Shown here: positions 7,407 through 14,410 of the stretch, piece by piece | Position numbering within the stretch: the first letter of the stretch is position 1 | How the letters are laid out: each line of letters opens with the position of its first letter | Origin: Pedosphaera sp. | GTDB lineage: Bacteria > Verrucomicrobiota > Verrucomicrobiia > Limisphaerales > SIAT01 | NCBI GenBank assembly: GCA_009691645.1 | Contig: SIAT01000011.1 | Location: 1-20,116, forward strand | Reading direction: 5' to 3' | Length of the DNA: 20,116 bases | Position numbers and translations under genes: made by a program | The notes under the pieces: model-generated | Database searches by the model: none | Told to the model about the DNA's origin: nothing | What the model saw: only the letters and a program-made list of their open reading frames with translations

Positions 7407-9419
7407 ATGAAGTTCTCATCGCTGCTCATCGCGTCGGCACTCGGTGCCGTCGCTTTCACCGCGCAGGCCCAGAAAGTCACCTACGATGATCAGGTGCTGC
7501 CCATCCTGCGCAACTCGTGCCTCAAGTGCCACAATCCGGACAAGGCCAAGGGCGACCTCGATCTCTCCACCTTCTCGGGATTGATGAAGGGTGGCAGCTC
7601 CGGATTGATTGTCTCGGGCGGCAACCCCGATTCCAGCAAGATCTACAAAGCCATCACCCACGCCGACGAACCGACGATGCCGCCGAACTCCGGCAAGATC
7701 GCTGTGGGCGAGATCGAGACCATCCGCAAATGGATCGCCGGCGGTCTGCTTGAGAATTCCGGCAGCAAAGCCGTTCTCTCCAATAAACCGAAGGTGGATC
7801 TCACCCTCGCCAGCGCCTCTGCTGGGCGGCCCGCCGGCCCGCCGCCGATGCCGGGAGAACTGCTCCTCGAGCCCGCCCTTCGCACCGAGCGCACCAGTGT
7901 TTCCACCGCGTTGGTCAGCAGCCCGTGGGCGCCGCTCGTCGCGCTCGGCGGCCAGCGCCAGGTGCTGCTTTACAACACCGACACGCTCGAACTCGCCGGC
8001 GTGCTGCCATTCCCCGAAGGTTATCCGAGTGACCTCAAGTTCAGTCGCAACGGTAAGTTGCTCCTCTGCGGCGGCGGTCGCGGCAGCAAGCTCGGCCTCG
8101 TTATCGTGTGGGACATCACTTCCGGCGAACGCGTCATCACCGTCGGCGACGAACTGGATGCCGTCCTCGCCGCTGACATTTCTGCCGACCAGAAATGGAT
8201 CGCGCTCGGCGGCCCCGGGCGCTTGATCAAAATCTATTCCACAAAGACCGGCGAGCTTGTCCACAAGATCAAGAAGCACACCGAGTGGGTCACCGCGATA
8301 GAGTTCAGCCCGGACAGCCGCCTGCTTGCCACCGGCGATCGCAACGGCGGTCTGCATGTGTGGGAATCGGACAGTGGCGAGGAAGCGCAGACGCTCGCCG
8401 GCCACCGCGGCGCGGTGATGGGCATCGCGTGGCGCGGCACCAATCTCGTTTCCAGCGCTGGTGAAGACGGTGCCGTGAAACTCTGGAATACCGATGACGG
8501 CGCGGTCGTCCGCAATCTCAACGCCCATTCCGGCGGCGCAGTCTCGCTCCGCGCTACGCACGACGGGCGCTTCGTCACCGCCGGCCGGGACAAGCGCGCC
8601 GTGGCTTGGGGCGCTGATGGCACCACTCTGCGCGCCTTCACCTTCACCAACGACATCCCCATCCGGGCCACCTTCACCCATGACGCCTCGCGCGTTATCG
8701 GCTCGGATTGGAACGGCAATGTCTCCGTCTGGGACGCGACCAGCGGCGTGCTTGTCGGTGAACTCGCTCTGAACCCGCAGGTTTTGGCCGACCGCCTCGT
8801 GGCCGCTGTCAAACGCACGGCCGAGCTGGAAGCGGCCATTGTTAAAGCGACCGCCGCCCTCGCCGCGGCGCAGGCGGAAGCGGATCAACTCAAAACCGCG
8901 CTCGAGGCTGCGCCCGCGAATTCGCCCGCGGCCAAAGATCTCACCAAGAAATCCGAAGCTGCCGCGACGGTGCTTGCCGCCGCCAAAGCCAGCGCGGGCC
9001 TCGCCCCGCAGCATCTCGCCGCCGCGAAGGTCGCGATCGAGAAACTCAAGCTGGGTCAGTTCTACACCGGCCTTTATCGCGCTCGCGAGGAACTGGTTTC
9101 CAAGAAGCGCGAGCAGGAGCATCTGTTGGCCCAGCACGCCGCCGCCCTCGCCGCAACGAAAAGCGCCGGCGAGCAACTGGCCGCCGCCAAGAAGGCCGCG
9201 ACCAAGACCAAAGAAGAGAAGGACAAGCTCGCCGCACGCGTGAAGCAGTTGAGCGACCAGATCAAGAGCGAGGAGATCAAGGCCAAGGACGCGAAGAGCG
9301 GCGCTGAAAAGCTCGCCAAGCCCATCGCCGCGGAGCAGGCCAAGGTGGACAAGCTCAACGCCGAATATCAGAAGCTCAAGCAGGCCGCGGCGCCGGCGCA
9401 GAAGACGGCCACGCTCTGA
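7407..9419 (+). CDS. Exported cytochrome c / WD40-repeat / coiled-coil protein
   Basis: From the ATG at 7407 this is a 670-residue protein; a TTG at 7398 would add three residues, but the ATG gives a cleaner signal peptide (TAQA, cut near 21). Residues 24-120 are a planctomycete-type cytochrome c domain (PSCyt1), with haem motif C38-LK-C41-H42 and a plausible axial methionine M91 in EPTMPP. Residues about 160-455 form WD40 repeats, seen as recurring VWD, VWE and LWN endings and GH or H dipeptides. Residues about 460-670 are very rich in Ala, Lys and Glu and should form long coiled coils. The architecture suggests a haem-bearing scaffold outside the cytoplasmic membrane. It lies 24 bp behind the DUF1549/DUF1553 gene and probably shares its transcript; a weak terminator follows at 9439. 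Confidence 0.92.
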   Translation: MKFSSLLIASALGAVAFTAQAQKVTYDDQVLPILRNSCLKCHNPDKAKGDLDLSTFSGLMKGGSSGLIVSGGNPDSSKIYKAITHADEPTMPPNSGKIAVGEIETIRKWIAGGLLENSGSKAVLSNKPKVDLTLASASAGRPAGPPPMPGELLLEPALRTERTSVSTALVSSPWAPLVALGGQRQVLLYNTDTLELAGVLPFPEGYPSDLKFSRNGKLLLCGGGRGSKLGLVIVWDITSGERVITVGDELDAVLAADISADQKWIALGGPGRLIKIYSTKTGELVHKIKKHTEWVTAIEFSPDSRLLATGDRNGGLHVWESDSGEEAQTLAGHRGAVMGIAWRGTNLVSSAGEDGAVKLWNTDDGAVVRNLNAHSGGAVSLRATHDGRFVTAGRDKRAVAWGADGTTLRAFTFTNDIPIRATFTHDASRVIGSDWNGNVSVWDATSGVLVGELALNPQVLADRLVAAVKRTAELEAAIVKATAALAAAQAEADQLKTALEAAPANSPAAKDLTKKSEAAATVLAAAKASAGLAPQHLAAAKVAIEKLKLGQFYTGLYRAREELVSKKREQEHLLAQHAAALAATKSAGEQLAAAKKAATKTKEEKDKLAARVKQLSDQIKSEEIKAKDAKSGAEKLAKPIAAEQAKVDKLNAEYQKLKQAAAPAQKTATL

Positions 9420-9438
9420 TCGCCCCTGTTTCCATCCG

Positions 9439-9475
9439 CCGCGTCAGGCCGCAACCTCCCGCGGTTTTTGTTTTT
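9439..9475 (+). terminator. Possible intrinsic terminator after the WD40 gene
   Basis: CCGCG (9439-9443) can pair with CGCGG (9460-9464); an inner CCGC/GCGG pairing is an alternative. Two T5 runs follow (9465-9469 and 9471-9475). The stem is short and the loop long, so termination may be incomplete. It would separate the cytochrome/WD40 gene from the CotH gene. Confidence 0.45.
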
Positions 9476-9558
9476 GAAGAGGGGCGCGCGCGGGGTTCTT
9501 GGAATGGATGGCTTGCGGATTAGTGATGAGTGAAGCACTTTTGTTGGCGAGTTCGCAA

Positions 9559-11136
9559 ATGAGGAAGACACATCGTTCCATCTGCGCCGCGCTGTGGATG
9601 TTCGCGGTCTGGTTCACGTTGCCCGCCTTCGCCGCTGCGCCGGGTGAGCCGGCGCCGTTCAAGAAACCGAAGCCGGACGAGAGCGATACTTTCTTCGCGA
9701 GCAAACATATCCCGCGCCTCAAGATCGAGATCGGGCCGAAGGAGGTCGAGCAACTCAACCGCGCGAACCGCGATTACGTGCGCTGCACGGTGCGGGAGGA
9801 TGACAAGTTCGTGTACGATTTGGTCGGCGTGCATTTGAAGGGCGCGGCGGGGAGTTTCCGCGGACTCGGCGACAAGCCGGCGTTGTCGCTCAACTTCGAC
9901 AAGTTCCGCGACAACCAGAAATTCCACGGGCTGGACAAGCTGCACCTGAACAACTCGGTGCAGGACGGCACGCTGATGCACGAGGCGATTTCGCGCAGCC
10001 TGTTCCTCGATGCCGGCGTGCCGGTGGGCCGCGCCACTCATGCGCACGTGACACTCAACGGCCGCGACCTCGGCCTGTACGTCTTGATCGAGGGCTTTGA
10101 CCGCACGTTTCTCAAGCGGCATTTCAAGGATCCCGAAGGGAATTTCTACGACGGCGGTTTCTGTCAGGATCTCGACGCGCAGAAGAAATTGGTCTCGAAC
10201 GCCAAGGTGCAGGGGCAGTCCGATCTCAAGGCCGTCTGGGCCGCCGCCCATATTCTAGACCCGACGAAGCGCCACCAAGAGCTGCAACGCTCGCTCGATG
10301 TCGACCGTTTCTACACGTTCGTCGCGCTCGAGTTGATGATCTCCCACTGGGACGGCTATGTGCGCAACCGGAACAACTATCGCCTCTTCGTGCCGAAGGA
10401 CACGGGCAAGCTCATCTTCATGCCGTCGGGAATGGATCAGGTGCTCGGGGATTCGAACTTCGATCTGTGGGGCATGGGCGGCACGGTCGCGACCAAGCTG
10501 ATGGAAACGCCCGAGGGCAAAAAGGCGTACCGCGAACGTGTTGCGTGGCTGCATCAGAATGTGTTCAAGCCGGAGGTGTTGCACGCGCGTGTGGACGAGA
10601 TGGCCGAGAAACTCAAGCCGGTGAACGCGCAACATTTCGCCGGCGTTGCCGCCGATCTCAAACGCCGTCTCACCGAACGCTCTCAGGTCATCGCCCGGCA
10701 GGTTGGCGTGCCCGTGGCACCGGCTGCGCCGCGCAAACCCATCGCGCTGAACAAGGCCGAACAGTGGCAGCCGAAAAGCGAGGGCGGCAGCCCGCAGCAC
10801 ACCACACCGGCTCCGAACGGGAAGAAGTGCCTGTTCATCCGCGCCGCTGCAGAGACGACAGCTTCCTGGCGGGCGACCGTGCCCTTGGAATCGGGGCCGT
10901 ATCGTTTTGAAGGCATGGTGCGCACGCAGGGAGTGGTTTCCGATGGCAACATCGGCGCCGGTCTGCGCATCTCCGGCGGCACGCGCAACGGCGGGATGAC
11001 CGGCAACACCGAGTGGAAGAAGGTTGAGTTCGACTTCGATTCGCCGGGCGGCGAAGTGGCAATCGTCTGCGAACTGCGCGCGAGCAAAGGCGACGCGTGG
11101 TTCGAACTCGACTCGCTACGCGTCGTGCCGCGCTAG
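9559..11136 (+). CDS. CotH-like kinase family protein with C-terminal jelly-roll-like domain, exported
   Basis: I chose the ATG at 9559 (525 residues) because it begins a textbook signal peptide (MRKTHR, hydrophobic core, AFA cleavage at 25). In-frame TTG 9499, ATG 9508 and ATG 9526 would put 11-20 extra residues before it. Residues about 52-395 form a CotH domain: LKIEIGPKEVEQLNR at its start, VHLKGAAGSFRG, KLHLNNSVQDGTLMHEAI, LYVLIEGFD, then SHWDGYVRNRNNY (D265) and PSGMDQVLGD (D293), the region matching the catalytic and metal-binding aspartates of CotH. CotH of Bacillus phosphorylates spore coat proteins; exported homologues in this group have unknown targets. Residues about 405-525 look like a beta jelly roll of carbohydrate-binding type. 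Its stop codon overlaps that of the convergent lysA. It may belong to the preceding cluster or have its own transcript. Confidence 0.9.
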   Translation: MRKTHRSICAALWMFAVWFTLPAFAAAPGEPAPFKKPKPDESDTFFASKHIPRLKIEIGPKEVEQLNRANRDYVRCTVREDDKFVYDLVGVHLKGAAGSFRGLGDKPALSLNFDKFRDNQKFHGLDKLHLNNSVQDGTLMHEAISRSLFLDAGVPVGRATHAHVTLNGRDLGLYVLIEGFDRTFLKRHFKDPEGNFYDGGFCQDLDAQKKLVSNAKVQGQSDLKAVWAAAHILDPTKRHQELQRSLDVDRFYTFVALELMISHWDGYVRNRNNYRLFVPKDTGKLIFMPSGMDQVLGDSNFDLWGMGGTVATKLMETPEGKKAYRERVAWLHQNVFKPEVLHARVDEMAEKLKPVNAQHFAGVAADLKRRLTERSQVIARQVGVPVAPAAPRKPIALNKAEQWQPKSEGGSPQHTTPAPNGKKCLFIRAAAETTASWRATVPLESGPYRFEGMVRTQGVVSDGNIGAGLRISGGTRNGGMTGNTEWKKVEFDFDSPGGEVAIVCELRASKGDAWFELDSLRVVPR

Positions 11137-12434
11137 CGCTTCTGCCACGGCGCGGGCCGCTCGGTCTGCCAGATCTCCTCGATTTTCTGCCGCGGCCGCA
11201 CGACGGCGGACTGCCTGCCCTTCACCAGCACCTCGGCGGCCTGCGCGCGGGTGTTGTAGTTTGAAGCCATCACGAAGCCGTACGCGCCGGCGCTCAGCAG
11301 CGCGAGGTGATCACCCTCGCCCACCTTCGGCAGCGGACGGTTCTTGCAGAAGTAATCGCCCGATTCACAGACCGGCCCGACGACATCGCTGGAAATGGCC
11401 GCGCCGCCTTTTTTCCGCAGCGGCACAATCTCGTGGAAGGAATCGTAAAACGCGGGGCGGATCAGGTCGTTCATCGCGGCATCCACGATGACGAAGTTCT
11501 TTTTGCCGGTGCGTTTCACATACTCGACACGCGTCACGAGCACGCCCGCATTGCCGACGATGAATCGGCCCGGCTCGATGACGATGCGCAGTCCCAACGG
11601 TCGGAGCAGCGGCAGGAGCGTGGCGGCGTACTTGGCCGGCGTGAGGATGTTGCGCGCCGCCGCTGTCTTCCACCATTTGGAATCGGCGCTGGCGAGGGCG
11701 GTCTTGTAAACGATGCCGAGACCGCCGCCGATGCTGAAGAACTCGAGAGGGTGGCGCGCCTTCAACCGCTCGACGAGCGGCAGCATCTTGCGCACCGCCA
11801 ACTCGAACGGTTTCACCTCGGTGAGCTGCGAGCCGATGTGCATCTGCACGCCGCGCAGGCGGAGGTGCTTCAGCTTGCGCGCGCGGGCGTACACGCCCTC
11901 GATTTCTTCGAAGGCGATGCCGAACTTGTTCTCGTAGGTGCCGGTCGTGATTTTCGCGTGCGTGCCGGCGTCCACGTTCGGGTTCACGCGCACCGCGACC
12001 GGCGCGATTTTCTTGAGCCGCGCCGCGACCTTGTTGATGCGCACCAACTCCGGCTCGCTCTCGACGTTGAAGCTGTAGATGCCCTTGCGCAGCGCGAACT
12101 CGATCTCTCGTTCGGTCTTGCCGACGCCTGCGAAGACGCACTTGCGCGGATCACCACCCGCGGCAATCACACGGCGCAGCTCGCCTTCGCTCACCGTGTC
12201 GAAGCCGCCACCACAGTCGGCCAGCGTGCGCATCACCGCCCGGTTCGAGTTCGCTTTCATGGCGAAGCAAATCAGATGATCGAGCGGCGCGAGCGCGGCG
12301 TCGAGCTTGCGGTAATGATCCTCGAGGGTGGACTGCGAATAGACGTAGAGCGGCGTCCCGTGCTGTTTCACCAACGGGTCGAGGGCGACGCGCTCGCAGT
12401 GCAACCGGCCATTCACATAACGGAATTCATGCAT
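11133..12434 (-). CDS. lysA: Diaminopimelate decarboxylase
   Basis: LysA removes CO2 from meso-diaminopimelate to give lysine, the last step of the DAP pathway, using PLP in the cytoplasm. The 433-residue product has the fold type III decarboxylase marks: PLP lysine K60 in CFAMKANSN, VRVNPNVDAGTHAKITTG, HIGSQ, the phosphate-binding SIGGGLGI, EPGRFIVGNAG, CESGDYF with the cross-subunit catalytic cysteine, and SAGAYGFVMASNYN. The ATG at 12434 (MHEFRY) gives the normal N-terminus; the frame stays open to about 12704, but that extension overlaps the next gene and does not look like LysA. No Shine-Dalgarno is visible. It is the last gene of the leftward run, 67 bp behind the SHOCT-like protein gene, and its TAG overlaps the TAG of the CotH gene. 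Confidence 0.97.
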   Translation of the reverse strand: MHEFRYVNGRLHCERVALDPLVKQHGTPLYVYSQSTLEDHYRKLDAALAPLDHLICFAMKANSNRAVMRTLADCGGGFDTVSEGELRRVIAAGGDPRKCVFAGVGKTEREIEFALRKGIYSFNVESEPELVRINKVAARLKKIAPVAVRVNPNVDAGTHAKITTGTYENKFGIAFEEIEGVYARARKLKHLRLRGVQMHIGSQLTEVKPFELAVRKMLPLVERLKARHPLEFFSIGGGLGIVYKTALASADSKWWKTAAARNILTPAKYAATLLPLLRPLGLRIVIEPGRFIVGNAGVLVTRVEYVKRTGKKNFVIVDAAMNDLIRPAFYDSFHEIVPLRKKGGAAISSDVVGPVCESGDYFCKNRPLPKVGEGDHLALLSAGAYGFVMASNYNTRAQAAEVLVKGRQSAVVRPRQKIEEIWQTERPAPWQKR

Positions 12435-12501
12435 AATCAAAAAAGTTGAGCGCGTGTTCTGACCGTGAAGGCTTCCGGCGAAAGGGATCCAGCCGCCCGG
12501 A

Positions 12502-13338
12502 TCACGGCTCGGCAACAATCTTCGCCCGCTCGGCGTAATATTCGCGCGGGGAGATTTTGTCTTTCTTGTAAAGCTCGACGAGATCGCGCAGACGATCCTC
12601 TTTCGGTTTGAGGGCGACCGGTTTGGCGGCGGTTTTGGGGGCTGAACCGCGCTCGGCGTCGAGTCGCGCCTGCACCTCGGCCTTGATGCGCGCCTCCTCG
12701 GCAATCTTCAACTTGACGCGGCGGCGCGCGGCTTCCTGATCGGCGAGCACCCCCGCCGTCGGGCGAAGCGTGACTTGAATCGGCTCGATGAACATCGGCC
12801 GCTCGTCGAGCAAATCCTGCTGGTAAGTCATCGGCAGACCTTTGGCGAGGTTCGGCAACGCGGCGATCTCGAACAGCGCGCGGCCGGGCTGGTTCTCCAA
12901 AGTCTGCTTGGCTCGACGGAGCGCATCTTCCTTCGAGGCGACGGTGGGAAGCGTGTTCGCAGTCTCGGATTTGTGCGCGGCGGCCACGAGGCGTTCCTCG
13001 GCCTCCTTCATCTGGCGCTCGATCTTGGCGATGAAAATCATCTGGGCCAGCGCGCGTTCCTTCGCCTCGACGAGGAGGATCTGGCGCGCTTCAACGGCGC
13101 CTTTCACTTGCTGGAGCGCGCGAGTCTTGGCGAGGATGCGTTTGCGCAACTCGATGGTGGCGACATCGCGCATCTCGGCATCGGCCTTCGCCTTGCGGAG
13201 CGCTTCCTGTTTGGCGAAGTAGCGATGCTCGGTTTCCTGATCGGGAGCGAGGGGAAGTTCCGTCTCATCGGCGCGAAGAGGCGAGTGCTGCAACAGCACG
13301 GCGCACAAGCAAAGCACGGCAAGAATTCGATCCCTCAT
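12502..13338 (-). CDS. Exported coiled-coil protein with C-terminal SHOCT-like domain
   Basis: This 278-residue protein has a signal peptide (residues 1-23, LRADE at the junction), then a long charged helical region rich in Ala, Lys, Glu and Arg (about 35-125 and 200-230) that should form coiled coils. The last 35 residues (RLRDLVELYKKDKISPREYY) fit the short C-terminal SHOCT domain, an oligomerisation module usually found at protein ends. Residues 166-172 read KGLPMTY, followed by QQDLL, and closely mimic an ArgH motif; the DNA is nearly identical there to the neighbouring argH. It sits 37 bp after the squalene/phytoene synthase gene and 67 bp before lysA, so it is probably co-transcribed. 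No enzymatic function can be assigned; an envelope structural role is a guess. Confidence 0.75.
   Translation of the reverse strand: MRDRILAVLCLCAVLLQHSPLRADETELPLAPDQETEHRYFAKQEALRKAKADAEMRDVATIELRKRILAKTRALQQVKGAVEARQILLVEAKERALAQMIFIAKIERQMKEAEERLVAAAHKSETANTLPTVASKEDALRRAKQTLENQPGRALFEIAALPNLAKGLPMTYQQDLLDERPMFIEPIQVTLRPTAGVLADQEAARRRVKLKIAEEARIKAEVQARLDAERGSAPKTAAKPVALKPKEDRLRDLVELYKKDKISPREYYAERAKIVAEP
12823..12844 (-). repeat. 22-bp segment shared with argH (copy 1)
   Basis: This segment encodes KGLPMTY in the SHOCT-like protein gene and matches 14836-14857 in argH at 20 of 22 positions, including an uninterrupted GTCATCGGCAG core on the plus strand. Both mismatches fall at synonymous third positions (GGT/GGC and ACT/ACC). 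Confidence 0.6.
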
Positions 13339-13375
13339 CGTTGGAGTCGGATTCTAGGGAAAGGTCGCGCGGGAA

Positions 13376-14410
13376 TCAACTCGTTTTCTTTTCGGTGTCC
13401 GGCTCGGTGGATGGCTGCGGTCCGAGTCGCTGCCAATCCTCTTTGAACGGCGCGAGCAACACCGATTTGACGACGAGCCAGCGCACCTCGCCACGTGTGG
13501 CTTTGAGGCGCACGGCTGGGTCGAGCGGGTTGCCGGCACGGAGCTTTTCGAGCGTCTTCATGCCGATGAGAATCGGCCACGCGCAGGCGATCCGCAGACG
13601 TGTCTGATTTGTCGGCAGCGTATTCGTGTACTCCCAGCCAGCGACGAGATGCGCTTCGGCTTGGGCGAGGTAATGGTCGTAGAGCGGGCGCAGTCGCGCT
13701 TCGTTGGCCGGATCGAGCAACTCGGCGGGGGTGATATTGATCGCAGCCAACTTGTCCGCCGGGAGATAACAGCGGCCTTGGCGTAGGTCGCGCGGCAGGT
13801 CGCGCAGAATGTTCACGAGCTGCAGCCCTTTTCCGAACCGCACGGCTTGCGCGAGAAGTTTGGTTTCGTCCACCGTTGCGGTGGGGAAGAGATGGCTGCG
13901 GCAGATCTTCGTCCAGAACTCGCCGACGCAGCCGGCCACGCGATAGGTGTAATCATCCAGCTCGCCGTCGTTGCGGAGCGGCACGATCCGCGTCTCGCTG
14001 GCGTCAGCGAAGCGCTGCAGGTCCAGCTCCTGTCCGCCGATGATGGTCATCAGCACTTCGATGATGAGATGCTGGTCGGAGATCTTCTGTTCCGCGAGCA
14101 CGGCCAGCGCCTCATCCACCCGCGTGAGCAATATCTCCTCGGCTTCGTCATCTTGCCGGGTGATCAGGTCATCGAGATTGAGCGGACGGTCGGAATTCTC
14201 GCGGATGTGCAGACGCAGATTGCGCAGGGCCTTGAACCGCTGAGGCAGCGGCACCAGCCCAGTGTCGGCGATGGTATCGGCCGCGCGCGCGAGGAGATAG
14301 GCGAGGCCGATCTGCGCGCGCACCTCGCCCGGCAGTACGCGCAGGGTGAGATAAAAAGAGCGGGAGACGTCGCGCAGCAACGCGGCCAGCAATTTCGGCG
14401 GCTTCGACAT
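13376..14410 (-). CDS. Squalene/phytoene synthase family protein
   Basis: The enzyme should condense two prenyl diphosphates head to head (two farnesyl diphosphates to squalene, or a related C30/C40 product). The 344-residue chain shows both Asp-rich substrate motifs: D45-TIA-D49 after SRSFYLTLRVLPGEVRAQIGL, and N200-ILRD-LPRD (D204, D208) followed by GRCYLP. These bind the diphosphates through magnesium. Length is normal for a bacterial enzyme without the C-terminal membrane anchor of eukaryotic squalene synthase. The ATG at 14410 overlaps the argH stop (TGATG), which implies translational coupling; a TTG one codon upstream is less likely. No other hopanoid or carotenoid gene is present, so squalene and phytoene cannot be separated from context. 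I favour squalene synthase moderately. Confidence 0.9.
   Translation of the reverse strand: MSKPPKLLAALLRDVSRSFYLTLRVLPGEVRAQIGLAYLLARAADTIADTGLVPLPQRFKALRNLRLHIRENSDRPLNLDDLITRQDDEAEEILLTRVDEALAVLAEQKISDQHLIIEVLMTIIGGQELDLQRFADASETRIVPLRNDGELDDYTYRVAGCVGEFWTKICRSHLFPTATVDETKLLAQAVRFGKGLQLVNILRDLPRDLRQGRCYLPADKLAAINITPAELLDPANEARLRPLYDHYLAQAEAHLVAGWEYTNTLPTNQTRLRIACAWPILIGMKTLEKLRAGNPLDPAVRLKATRGEVRWLVVKSVLLAPFKEDWQRLGPQPSTEPDTEKKTS

Noticed and set aside
7416..9176. A 586-codon open frame on the minus strand opposite the cytochrome/WD40 gene
   Set aside because: Same base-composition shadow; no start context or domain, and it lies wholly inside a well supported gene.
11307..12449. A 380-codon plus-strand frame opposite lysA
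   Set aside because: lysA has all of its family motifs on the minus strand; the plus-strand product shows none.
12435..12704. An N-terminal extension of lysA by about 90 codons
   Set aside because: The added residues are Arg/Pro/Ser-rich, overlap the SHOCT-like protein gene and are absent from LysA; ATG 12434 gives the normal start.
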